DNA of 64,000 nucleotides from contig CAMFSU010000013.1 of NCBI GenBank assembly GCA_945983355.1, forward strand, positions 1 through 64,000, read 5' to 3'. Below, one piece after another: positions 45,557 through 54,176 of this stretch. Each line of letters begins with the position of its first letter. Position 1 is the first letter of the stretch. The position numbers and the translations under genes were made by a program. This DNA is from an uncultured Clostridia bacterium (lineage in GTDB: Bacteria; Bacillota; Clostridia; Oscillospirales; Acutalibacteraceae). The notes under the pieces were generated by a model, which was given only the letters and a program-made list of their open reading frames with translations, was not told the origin of the DNA and made no database searches.

Positions 45557-46957
45557 TTAAAAAATACTTTTATTTTTATAAACTTTCCATACGGTTAAAA
45601 TAGCCGCAACAAAGAAAATAGACCATCTAATTATAACCATATCAACTATAAGATAGAATACCGCCACAAATATAATAAATATCGCAAGATACAAATAAAA
45701 GAATTTGTATGGATAATGGTATTCTTGTTTTATAATAACCTTTGCTATAAACGAATGGAACAGATATAACAATATATATGAAATCATTGTTGCTAATGCT
45801 GCGCCAAACATACCCACAGCGCGTATTAAGAAATAATTTAAAACAATATTAACCACACAAGCTAACGCTGTGCCGATGGCTATCATTTTGGTTTTCTTGT
45901 GATAAAATTCAAAGTTGACAGGAAAAGTATACAAGAAAACAAAATATGTTCCAACAATCAAAATAGGTATGATTTTTATACTGGGCCAAAAATCGCTTTG
46001 TGCAAAAAGTTTTACAACTTCGGGCATCGCCATTATAAACCCAATTGAAAGGCAGGTGTAAAGGAAAACATAGTTTTTCGTTTTTTGTTTTAAGCGTTCC
46101 TTTTGGTTAGCTTTAATATCATCATGATAAAATGGAACCCAAGTGGTATTTAAAGCATTGAATATTATATTCATAACATTGGCAAATGCAACTGCAAATC
46201 CATAAATACCCGTTTCTGAGTCGTTAACGATTTTCTGAATCATTACTTTATCACATTGATGCAAAACCGTATTTGAAAGCCCGTGAAAAACTATTGGCAA
46301 ACAAAGCGTAAGACAAAATGCCCATTCTTTTTTTGAAAAAAAGCTTTTACCCTTATATAAAAAATAAATAAAAAACCCTGTTCCCGCTATTATATATGGA
46401 ATAGCATGTCCTAATGCATATCCAAAATATGATTCTTGATGTTTTAAAACGCCTTTAATAAATAAAAACGAAAGTGCCACCCCAGACAAAGCAATAACTA
46501 TTGAAAAAACAAAATTGGTTTTTGCTTGTTTATCATAGGTGAACTTAAACAATGCCCATTGTGTTGCAACCATTCCGGCAGAATGTAACATCATTACAAC
46601 AATCATACCTACAGATAGCTCTACAATTTGTGAAATGGGTATTATTAGAATTCCTATTATAAGCGAAAACAACAAGCTCGAAATAAGCGAAATTGTTAAC
46701 GCATTAGAAAAACATTTGTCCCGATTTTCGCCATCATAATATATACTTGTGGGTGCAATAATCGACTGAGTCTGCAATCCCATAAGTATAACTAATATAG
46801 ATAGATATGATGCGTATATAGTATAAACGCCATAATTTTCCGTCCCTAAAATTCGGGTGAAAATTGGAATTGTAAAAAAATTTATACCATTTAAAATTAT
46901 AGGACCTAATAGATTAAAAAAAACCACCTGGTTTAATTTTTTTGTATCGTTTTTCAT
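45557..46957 (-). CDS. wzx: Polysaccharide flippase (Wzx/MATE-like, PST family)
   Basis: Membrane protein with about 12-14 helices translocating lipid-linked repeat units. NQVVFFNLLGPIILNGINFFTIPIFTRILGTENYGVY is the family N-terminus. The ORF track opens at 46996, but GGAGAATAAA precedes the ATG at 46957, giving 466 aa. One base separates it from the upstream polymerase fusion. Paired with a Wzy-type polymerase, it indicates Wzx/Wzy-dependent assembly. Confidence 0.9.
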   Translation of the reverse strand: MKNDTKKLNQVVFFNLLGPIILNGINFFTIPIFTRILGTENYGVYTIYASYLSILVILMGLQTQSIIAPTSIYYDGENRDKCFSNALTISLISSLLFSLIIGILIIPISQIVELSVGMIVVMMLHSAGMVATQWALFKFTYDKQAKTNFVFSIVIALSGVALSFLFIKGVLKHQESYFGYALGHAIPYIIAGTGFFIYFLYKGKSFFSKKEWAFCLTLCLPIVFHGLSNTVLHQCDKVMIQKIVNDSETGIYGFAVAFANVMNIIFNALNTTWVPFYHDDIKANQKERLKQKTKNYVFLYTCLSIGFIMAMPEVVKLFAQSDFWPSIKIIPILIVGTYFVFLYTFPVNFEFYHKKTKMIAIGTALACVVNIVLNYFLIRAVGMFGAALATMISYILLYLFHSFIAKVIIKQEYHYPYKFFYLYLAIFIIFVAVFYLIVDMVIIRWSIFFVAAILTVWKVYKNKSIF

Positions 46958-46958
46958 T

Positions 46959-49481
46959 TTATTCTCCGAATTTGGACAACAATCCCCGCAATTCATCCAA
47001 ATCTTTTACTATAATTATCTTATCTGGGTTTTTATACATAGTGCGAAGCTTTTGAACCATATCTTCGGCATTTTCAAAAAAATCACCAAATAACTCATAC
47101 GTGAAAACAATTGTGGGCTCTTTGTTAAAAAGCATTTTAGGGGTGAATTGCGCAGTAGAAAAAGCACTGACAAGAACGTGTGAATCGGTCAGTTGTCTTG
47201 CGCATTCGATTTCCCACAAATTTCCTACGTCATCAATGCTATAACAACTAAACTTTTCTTTGTCCTGTCTTGGGTGCACACGCAAAACCACACTGTCCTT
47301 AATAACACTTAAGATCTCATTTTCGATTATGTCTGCCTTTTCACCTATGGCAGTTTCTCGCAAGGGTTGTGTTAAATACACGAATTTGCTGTTTTTATAT
47401 AAATCATTTTCCTTGTAATCAAAAACCTTTTCCAAAATCTCACTTTTCGCAAAAGCCGGCATAGGTTCAACTGTTTCGAATGAATTCCCGTCATAACATT
47501 CAGGATGATTAAGATAAAGCTTGTCAATATTGTATGACATTTTACCGTTTAATATAAAATTATTTACAAATTTAAAGATGTTTGAACGAAACTTCTTCTC
47601 TAAATCTTCGATATAATAAGACCCCAATCCATCTTCGTACTGAACAAATTCGGCTTGTGGATTAGAAAGTCGCACAAGGTCTGTGAACTGGGTGAAAAAG
47701 CTGACATACACCGTTTTATAGTTGGTTCTAAAACCTTTCGCGCCTATGTGTTTTTTTAGTGTGTATTCTGGAGCAAAAATTCTGAACAAGGTAAGTAATT
47801 TGTTAACAGCCCCATTTAAATGCTTATATTTTTTAACCAATATAACATTATTAAAAATATTCGTTTCTTTAAGGTTTTTAGCAATAGACTTTGCGGTAGA
47901 AAATTGGTCATAAATATAAATATCCGAATTTTTATTATCTTTTGCAAGATTAATGGCATTTACAACCTGATAAGGAGTGTCACAAACGAACAAAGACTCG
48001 TCCGTTTTCTTGTGATTTTCCTTGTAAATACAAAACATTGCAAACCCTAAATACAGCCAAAATGTTATCGCATGTGGAGATTGTCTGCAGAAAAGCATAT
48101 GAGATTCGCTAACCATTTGAGAAATAAAAACGGTTAATAAAACAAATATTGAAGCAATTATATTGTATGTCTTTGTTCCGTAAAACTTTTTAAGCGCTAC
48201 TATATATCCCTTTGCAATAGATACAGCGAATATTAGAAATATAAGTAATCCAATTATTCCGGAACAAACCAAAATCTGAATAATTGCATTATGTAAGTAT
48301 CCATCTACCCTCTTTAATTCACTAATATCGAGTTCGGTCAACTTGCTTTCATCTATGTTTCCAATTAACGTATCTCCATTATAAATATCCGCCTCTGCAA
48401 CGCCGAATAATGGATTGTCTTTTAATAACGCTATTCCCGCGCTCCAAATAGTAAGTCTTCCGTTAGTCGCATCTCCGTCTTGTTCCACACGCTCTAATGA
48501 AATTTCTGAATCCTCACTGTCGAAATCTCCAATAAAATCGTTTCCGTTGCCATCATTGCCTGAAGAATATTTATTGTCGACAAATCTAACAAAATTTGCT
48601 ATTTTCGGTAAAAACAACATGGTTTTCCGTGAAGCAAATGTTGCGCCTTGCAAAACCAATAAAGATGAGGCCAAACAAACAACAATTAAACAAATAGCAA
48701 TTATACTTTTAAAACGCTTAAATAAATAAGGGGATACAAATAATGCTATTACAGCTGAAATTCCAATAAAAATTGCCAAATATCCGCCTTTAGATAATGT
48801 GGCAGAATAATATAAAAACTGTATAACAGCATTTATGATATAGAACCACTTGAATTTTAAAAAATGTTTTTTATCTAATATGTAGGTAATAAACGATAAA
48901 AATATTGCGACAACACTAAAAACAGCACCTATATTGGCGCTGGTATAAACACCATGCAAACGATTATAATATACACCTATTGCTAATGTGGTTTCGCCCC
49001 TTGTAAAAACAAGAGAATACTGTATCGCGTACATTAATATAGATATAGCCGATGCAATAAATATAATCGCAACAAAAATATCATTAATAATAATAAAAGC
49101 TTTTTTGTAAACTTTATCATCTTTTTCATAATCTAAAGGATAAATTACAAACAACAAAATGCTGTTATATATTAAATGCTTAATACCTCCGTACATTCGG
49201 TCCATATTAAACAGTATAGTCACCACAAACATTGCGCTGAATAAAACTAACCACCAAGATTTATATCCTTTAAAGCATATTCTTTTGGTTAATATATCAT
49301 ATCCTATTAGCACAATACCCCAAACAAATAATATCTTTTTGGGATAATCAAAAATTGCCCCCAATGTCGGAAAATACCATAATATTGCCATAATAAGATA
49401 TATTGCCGAAAAAAGCATTCTGTTGGTAAAAATATTCACCATCTTACCTATGAAATTTTCCTTTTTTTTCGCTAAATTCAA
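46959..49481 (-). CDS. Fusion of O-antigen/capsule polymerase (Wzy-like) and sialyltransferase (GT52/GT38-like)
   Basis: An 840 aa bifunctional protein. Residues 1 to about 490 are a polytopic Wzy/O-antigen-ligase type region with a long outer loop containing GRLTIWSAGIALLKDNPLFGV and GYLHNAIIQILVCSG. Residues about 495-840 are a cytosolic GT-B domain beginning LFVCDTPYQVVNAINL, with YEDGLGSYY (about 615) and VLRVHPRQD (about 732). The D/E-D-G and H-P pair is the signature of bacterial sialyltransferases. The start is TTG (or an ATG 13 codons later). Linking sialyl transfer to polymerisation is an unusual layout. Confidence 0.82.
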   Translation of the reverse strand: MNLAKKKENFIGKMVNIFTNRMLFSAIYLIMAILWYFPTLGAIFDYPKKILFVWGIVLIGYDILTKRICFKGYKSWWLVLFSAMFVVTILFNMDRMYGGIKHLIYNSILLFVIYPLDYEKDDKVYKKAFIIINDIFVAIIFIASAISILMYAIQYSLVFTRGETTLAIGVYYNRLHGVYTSANIGAVFSVVAIFLSFITYILDKKHFLKFKWFYIINAVIQFLYYSATLSKGGYLAIFIGISAVIALFVSPYLFKRFKSIIAICLIVVCLASSLLVLQGATFASRKTMLFLPKIANFVRFVDNKYSSGNDGNGNDFIGDFDSEDSEISLERVEQDGDATNGRLTIWSAGIALLKDNPLFGVAEADIYNGDTLIGNIDESKLTELDISELKRVDGYLHNAIIQILVCSGIIGLLIFLIFAVSIAKGYIVALKKFYGTKTYNIIASIFVLLTVFISQMVSESHMLFCRQSPHAITFWLYLGFAMFCIYKENHKKTDESLFVCDTPYQVVNAINLAKDNKNSDIYIYDQFSTAKSIAKNLKETNIFNNVILVKKYKHLNGAVNKLLTLFRIFAPEYTLKKHIGAKGFRTNYKTVYVSFFTQFTDLVRLSNPQAEFVQYEDGLGSYYIEDLEKKFRSNIFKFVNNFILNGKMSYNIDKLYLNHPECYDGNSFETVEPMPAFAKSEILEKVFDYKENDLYKNSKFVYLTQPLRETAIGEKADIIENEILSVIKDSVVLRVHPRQDKEKFSCYSIDDVGNLWEIECARQLTDSHVLVSAFSTAQFTPKMLFNKEPTIVFTYELFGDFFENAEDMVQKLRTMYKNPDKIIIVKDLDELRGLLSKFGE

Positions 49482-49503
49482 AGATTAAACCACCTTTTTG
49501 AGC

Positions 49504-50577
49504 TTACTTTAACATCTTTAATAATTCCAAATCTTTCTCTCTGCAATTATTTATATCATAACCGCCTTCAATTATTTTGGATGAAGTATCTTCTCTAACT
49601 TTATTTTCAAAAACTGACAAAAGTTTTTCTGCCCAAAATTCATCCGTTTCTTTTAAAGGCACAAACGAAACCTCACCCGTTATATCAACTTCCTTTGAGA
49701 TTTCAGAGCTAACCACACAGTGAAGACCTGCGGCTTGTGCTTCCAATGCAACAATTGGCAAACCTTCAAAAAGAGAGGGGAGAAAGAAAATATCTGACGC
49801 CTGTAAAATTTCGGGAATATCCGTCCTCTTGCCAAGAAACATAACCTTATCCTTAATGCCCAACTGTTCAGCATAACTATGAACATCCTGTTCCATCTCA
49901 CCTGTGCCCACCGAAACAAGAACAGCATTATTTTGTTTTTCTAAAACCGCCTTGAATATATCTAACATTCTAATTGGATTTTTCTGAGGGGATAATCTTC
50001 CGATATGGCATACAACCATTTTTTCGCTTACCCCTAACTCTTCTCGTTTCTTTTGCCTTAATTGCGGGTTGTAAACAAACTTTTTTGCATCGATAGCATT
50101 TGGGATCACTAATGCCTTATTGGCGTTTCCAAACATATATTCAGAAGCAATTTTAGAACACGCAACATATTCTTTTGTAAAAAAACTGAGAAACGGCTTG
50201 CACAAACGGTGCAAACGCACCTTTTGGGTGGAACCGTTATGGCTATGGGTGACAATTTTTCTTCCCATAAGCCACGGTACAAATTCAGTTATTGCCGCCC
50301 CCGCGTCAAGAATATTAAAATATACGGTATCATATTCGGGGTGATTTTTTAATATTTCCCATAATTTTTTCCAATGGGCTAATAATCCCTTGCTTTTTGC
50401 AGGAATATGATAAACCTTGCTGCCCATACTTCCAATAAATTCGCTGTGAGCAATCGTTTTAAAATCAATCACATAGTCAAAAATAATATCCTCTTTTAAC
50501 CGTTGTGCGAGATTAATTACATACGCTTCTATCCCGCCGGGGTTATCGGTCATCCCATATACCAAAACACGTTTCAT
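49504..50577 (-). CDS. Glycosyltransferase family 4 (GT-B)
   Basis: Retaining glycosyltransferase, 357 aa. NPGGIEAYVINLAQRL is the N-terminal Gly-rich loop, VCHIGRLSPQKNPIRML starts the donor-binding half, and PSLFEGLPIVALEAQAAG is the E-x7-E motif. No membrane helix. It adds one sugar to the repeat unit; donor and acceptor unknown. Part of the polysaccharide operon, 22 bp before the polymerase fusion. Confidence 0.9.
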   Translation of the reverse strand: MKRVLVYGMTDNPGGIEAYVINLAQRLKEDIIFDYVIDFKTIAHSEFIGSMGSKVYHIPAKSKGLLAHWKKLWEILKNHPEYDTVYFNILDAGAAITEFVPWLMGRKIVTHSHNGSTQKVRLHRLCKPFLSFFTKEYVACSKIASEYMFGNANKALVIPNAIDAKKFVYNPQLRQKKREELGVSEKMVVCHIGRLSPQKNPIRMLDIFKAVLEKQNNAVLVSVGTGEMEQDVHSYAEQLGIKDKVMFLGKRTDIPEILQASDIFFLPSLFEGLPIVALEAQAAGLHCVVSSEISKEVDITGEVSFVPLKETDEFWAEKLLSVFENKVREDTSSKIIEGGYDINNCREKDLELLKMLK

Positions 50578-50606
50578 TTGACACCTCGAAAAAACGGCTT
50601 TAAAAT

Positions 50607-51665
50607 TTATTTCATTTTATCAAAAAGTTTGCTGTTTCTTGAAAAACATATAACCTTTGCAAAAAGAAAACACAGCCACACACTATTGGTTTTTAAAATA
50701 ATATTCATTATTTTTTGCGCCTTTGAACCACCTTGAGCCAATGCAATTGCTTCTTTTGTTATAGAATCCTCAAGGGTGGCCTTTATATCGCAGCGAATAT
50801 CCTTTCCTTTTAAACCTGAATATCTTGAACAATTATTTGAAAAATGGCTAAATATGTGCTTAATATGTGTGTTAGCCGCATTTGCAGCAATCTCGCCATG
50901 ATAAACCTGTCGGCTTTTTAGAATATTTTGCATAGCTAGGTATCGGTCGGTTATAAGTTTGTAAAAATTCTTTATATACGGCTGATTAGTTAATGTTTCA
51001 CGCGGCGATTTAACATAATGATAAATTGGCTTATCTATTACAGACAAAGAATTAACATGGTAAAATAGGTCTATATAGAAAAAATAATCCTCGCTATGCA
51101 TACGTTTAGAAAAAACTATATCATTTTCTAAAATTAAGTCTCTTTTTATTGCTTTGTTACAAGCGAAAGAAAAAACTTTATTTTGATCTAACGCGGAAAC
51201 TTTTGAAACTATAAACTTATTATCAGTTAAAAGTTGGCTTTTGGGGACAACCGTAACCGTATGGTCAATTTTAGTTTCACTGGTGTAAAAGTCCTGAAAA
51301 TATCCAAAAAGAATCACATCTGCCATTGTGTTTTCAGCATTGCTTATTAAAATTTCAATGGCGTTAGGTTCTAAATAGTCGTCAGCATCGACAAACAAAA
51401 TATAATTACCCGATGCGCATTTTATCCCGTTATTTCTGGCTTCTCCCGGACCGGCATTCTCTTGCGAAAGAACTTTATACTTAAAAGTTGCTTGTTGTAA
51501 CTTTAAATTAAGTTTTTCAAGCGTGTTATCCTTAGAACCGTCGTTTACAAATATTACTTCAAAACTCTTTACTGTTTGCTTATTTAAATTGTCGACCGCT
51601 TGATTAACTAAATCTTCACAATTATATACCGGCATGATAACGCTGAAAAATGGTGTTTTGTTCAT
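50607..51665 (-). CDS. Glycosyltransferase family 2 (GT-A)
   Basis: Inverting glycosyltransferase, 352 aa. FSVIMPVYNCEDLVNQAVDNL, IFVNDGSKDNT, ENAGPGEARNNGI and ILFVDADDYLEP (DxD) are the GT-A catalytic elements. It lies 1 bp after the preceding GT2 gene, so the two are coupled. The two GT2s share the N-terminal domain but differ downstream, so they likely use different acceptors. Confidence 0.92.
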   Translation of the reverse strand: MNKTPFFSVIMPVYNCEDLVNQAVDNLNKQTVKSFEVIFVNDGSKDNTLEKLNLKLQQATFKYKVLSQENAGPGEARNNGIKCASGNYILFVDADDYLEPNAIEILISNAENTMADVILFGYFQDFYTSETKIDHTVTVVPKSQLLTDNKFIVSKVSALDQNKVFSFACNKAIKRDLILENDIVFSKRMHSEDYFFYIDLFYHVNSLSVIDKPIYHYVKSPRETLTNQPYIKNFYKLITDRYLAMQNILKSRQVYHGEIAANAANTHIKHIFSHFSNNCSRYSGLKGKDIRCDIKATLEDSITKEAIALAQGGSKAQKIMNIILKTNSVWLCFLFAKVICFSRNSKLFDKMK

Positions 51666-51666
51666 T

Positions 51667-52731
51667 TTATCTTCCTGCCTTTAATTTAGCAAAGAGCTTT
51701 GTGTTTGATGATTTTACCTTTGAAATAACACAGCTCATCATATACATAAGGCAAACGCTTTTCCATTTTATTGGCAAAAGAAGCACCTTCATATAAAGCG
51801 AGCCAGGCTTTGCAAGTTTAACCGCCCTTTGTGCAGTTTCAGAGCATATCATGTTCTTGATTTGTGCTTTCTTTTCATTAGTTGGCAGGTCGCAATTTTT
51901 GTTGGTAACATTTTCAACACAGCCGATAATTCTTTCAATATATCTTCTTGAAATAAATTCATCAATTTCGCCGTTCATAATGCCCCAATGAGCATAAAGG
52001 TCACGCATCCAACCGTTTTCTTCTTCGCGCTTATCAAACATATCGCTTCTGTAACGTGCAGTTTCGCTTTCGGCACGCTTTCTTATGAAGTGATAATACT
52101 TATTATCGGTAACGGCAACCCTTTCAATATCTCTTACAACACTTAAATTAAAGGGGAAATCATCCCAAAAGGTATTTGGGAAATAAAGCTTATTTTCCTT
52201 TATATATTCAGAAGAGAAAAGCTTGTTCCAAGGTGTATAAAGAAGATTTTTATCAAAAAGCTTGTGTGCATTTTCTCTAAATTCTTTTTGGGTTTTGTAA
52301 ACGACCGACGGCACAACCTGTTCTTGAGTAAACTTTTCCTCATCGGTATAGTAAGTATCAATATAATAACCTGCCACAACAAGCTGGCGGTCATTTTGTT
52401 GGGCTATGTTATACATATCTTCAAGCATAGTCGGCTCTGCCCAGTCATCAGAATCCATAAAATACATATACTCGCCAACCGCCAAATCAATAGCAACATT
52501 TCGGGCTGCGGGTGCGCCTGCATTTTCCTGGTGAATAACCTTAATGCGAGAATCATTTTTAGCGTATTCGTCACAAATTGCGCCGCTGTTATCGGGAGAG
52601 CCGTCATCCACTGCAAAAAGCTCCCACTCGCTAAGGGTTTGCGCCTGAATACTTTCAATCGCCTTACCTACATAATCTTCAACCCTGTACACAGGCATTA
52701 TTACACTGATTTTTACATTATTTTCCGGCAT
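51667..52731 (-). CDS. Glycosyltransferase family 2 (GT-A)
   Basis: Inverting glycosyltransferase, 354 aa. ISVIMPVYRVEDYVGKAIESI, FAVDDGSPDNSG, ENAGAPAARNVAI and YMFMDSDDWAEP (DxD) define the GT-A domain. The ORF track opens inside glf; AGAGGAGAATTAAA before the ATG at 52731 decides the start (PENNVKIS), 1 bp after the glf stop. Possibly a galactofuranosyl or other donor user given glf next door; that is inference. Confidence 0.92.
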   Translation of the reverse strand: MPENNVKISVIMPVYRVEDYVGKAIESIQAQTLSEWELFAVDDGSPDNSGAICDEYAKNDSRIKVIHQENAGAPAARNVAIDLAVGEYMYFMDSDDWAEPTMLEDMYNIAQQNDRQLVVAGYYIDTYYTDEEKFTQEQVVPSVVYKTQKEFRENAHKLFDKNLLYTPWNKLFSSEYIKENKLYFPNTFWDDFPFNLSVVRDIERVAVTDNKYYHFIRKRAESETARYRSDMFDKREEENGWMRDLYAHWGIMNGEIDEFISRRYIERIIGCVENVTNKNCDLPTNEKKAQIKNMICSETAQRAVKLAKPGSLYMKVLLLPIKWKSVCLMYMMSCVISKVKSSNTKLFAKLKAGR

Positions 52732-52732
52732 T

Positions 52733-53845
52733 TTAATTCTCCTCTTTAAAGCTCTTCTCAATAAGTGAAAAGGCCGATTCTATAACCTTGTCCATATCGT
52801 AATATTTATATTCCGCAAGTCTGCCGCCGAAAATTACATTTTTTTGTTCTTTCGCAAGCTCGGCGTACTTTTTATAAACCAACTGATTTTTTTCATCGTT
52901 TACGGGGTAATACGGCTCCATCCCCTCCTGCCAATCAGCAGGATATTCACGGGTGATAACAGTCTTTTCCTGTGTGCCGTATTCAAAATGCTTATGCTCG
53001 ATAACACGGGTATAGGGTGTTTCCCTGTCGGTGTAATTAACCACCGCAACGCCCTGATAATTTTCTTCGTTTAAAATTTCCGACTCGAATTTAAGACTTC
53101 TGTACTCAAGCTTTCCGAATTTATAATCAAAAAAAGAATCAAGCGTGCCGGTATAGAGAATCTTTTCACCAAGCGCATTATATTTTTCACGGTTTTGGTT
53201 ATAGTCGGTGTTAAGCTCGACATCGCATCCTTCAAAAAGGGCGTTTATGAGAAGATTATATCCACCTATCGGAATGCCTTGATAAAGGTCGTTAAAATAA
53301 TTGTTATCATAGGTGTATCTGACAGGAAGTCTTTTAATTATAAAAGCAGGAAGCTCTTTGCAATCTCTGCCCCATTGCTTTTCGGTATACCCTTTAACAA
53401 GCTTTTTGTAAATATCCTCACCAACTAAGCTTATTGCCTGTTCCTCTAAATTTTGGGGCTCGCCTTTAATTTTAGCTGTTTGCTCGGCAATTTTGGCTTT
53501 TGCCTCGGCAGGTGTTCTGACATCGCTCCACATTTTTGAAAAGGTATTCATATTAAAGGGCATATTGTAAATTTCACCCTTATAATTTGCTATTGGAGAG
53601 TTGGTATAACGGTTAAATTCCACCAAGGAATTGACAAAATCCCACACCTTACGATTGCTTGTATGGAAAATATGCGCACCGTATTTATGCACATTTATGC
53701 CTTCAATATTTTCACAATAAATATTACCGCCCAAGTGGTTTCTTTTTTCAATTACAAGGCACTTTTTACCCTGCTTCACAGCAGCGTGGGCAAAGGTTCC
53801 CGCAAAAAGTCCACCGCCAACAATAACATAGTCATACTTTCGCAT
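52733..53845 (-). CDS. glf: UDP-galactopyranose mutase
   Basis: FAD enzyme interconverting UDP-galactopyranose and UDP-galactofuranose. YDYVIVGGGLFAGTFAHAA is the FAD-binding Rossmann start, and KRNHLGGNIY with KYGAHIFHTSNRKVWDFV are family signatures. The ORF track opens at 53902, but AGGAGAAGATTTT precedes the ATG at 53845, giving 370 aa. First gene of the polysaccharide operon. It implies galactofuranose in the glycan. Confidence 0.95.
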   Translation of the reverse strand: MRKYDYVIVGGGLFAGTFAHAAVKQGKKCLVIEKRNHLGGNIYCENIEGINVHKYGAHIFHTSNRKVWDFVNSLVEFNRYTNSPIANYKGEIYNMPFNMNTFSKMWSDVRTPAEAKAKIAEQTAKIKGEPQNLEEQAISLVGEDIYKKLVKGYTEKQWGRDCKELPAFIIKRLPVRYTYDNNYFNDLYQGIPIGGYNLLINALFEGCDVELNTDYNQNREKYNALGEKILYTGTLDSFFDYKFGKLEYRSLKFESEILNEENYQGVAVVNYTDRETPYTRVIEHKHFEYGTQEKTVITREYPADWQEGMEPYYPVNDEKNQLVYKKYAELAKEQKNVIFGGRLAEYKYYDMDKVIESAFSLIEKSFKEEN

Positions 53846-53892
53846 AAAATCTTCTCCTATAATTATTCGCACAATACAGTTATTCGTTATAT

Positions 53893-53921
53893 AGTATACC
53901 ATTTGTAATTATTAATTTCAA
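53893..53921 (-). promoter_or_regulatory. Promoter of the polysaccharide operon
   Basis: Minus strand TTGAAA, 17 bp spacer, TATACT with TGG upstream, about 50 bp before glf. It is the only promoter found for the eight genes. Confidence 0.75.
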
Positions 53922-54012
53922 GTATTATATATTATTACATTATATGCCCCGCAAAATTCACACTAATAGCTTGCCGTGTCTAATACGGTTAAAATATAAC
54001 TGTTATTGAAAC

Positions 54013-54054
54013 AAAAAAGAAAGCACCAACCACTAAGGGTTGCTGCTTTCTTTT
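54013..54054. terminator. Hairpin with T-run between glf promoter and the mobile element
   Basis: AAAAGAAAGCA-CCAAC pairs with GTTG-CTGCTTTCTTTT. A-rich and T-rich flanks resemble an intrinsic terminator. Part of the 325 bp gene-free stretch 53846-54170, which otherwise holds the glf promoter and the repeat at 54059-54176. Confidence 0.55.
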
Positions 54055-54058
54055 GGCT

Positions 54059-54176
54059 GGGGAATAGGGATTATTCAGGTGCGACGCGCCTTCCGCCTCG
54101 CTTACGCTCGTTGCCGCGCCTACCCAACAGTCCACTAGACTGTTGGGCTTAACGGCTTGTTCGAATCCCCTTATTT
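54059..54176. repeat. Palindromic extragenic element
   Basis: A GC-rich stretch in an AT-rich gap. The middle is a near-perfect 10 bp stem CCCAACAGTC/GACTGTTGGG. Its ends resemble each other in inverse orientation (AATAGGGATTATTC and AATAAGGGGATTCGAAC on the other strand). The GTTCGAATCC piece looks like a tRNA T-loop, but no tRNA folds here. Confidence 0.5.

Noticed and set aside
54059-54176. Possible tRNA gene (GTTCGAATCC T-loop)
   Set aside because: The putative T-stem bases do not pair and no anticodon or acceptor stem can be formed; treated as a repeat.
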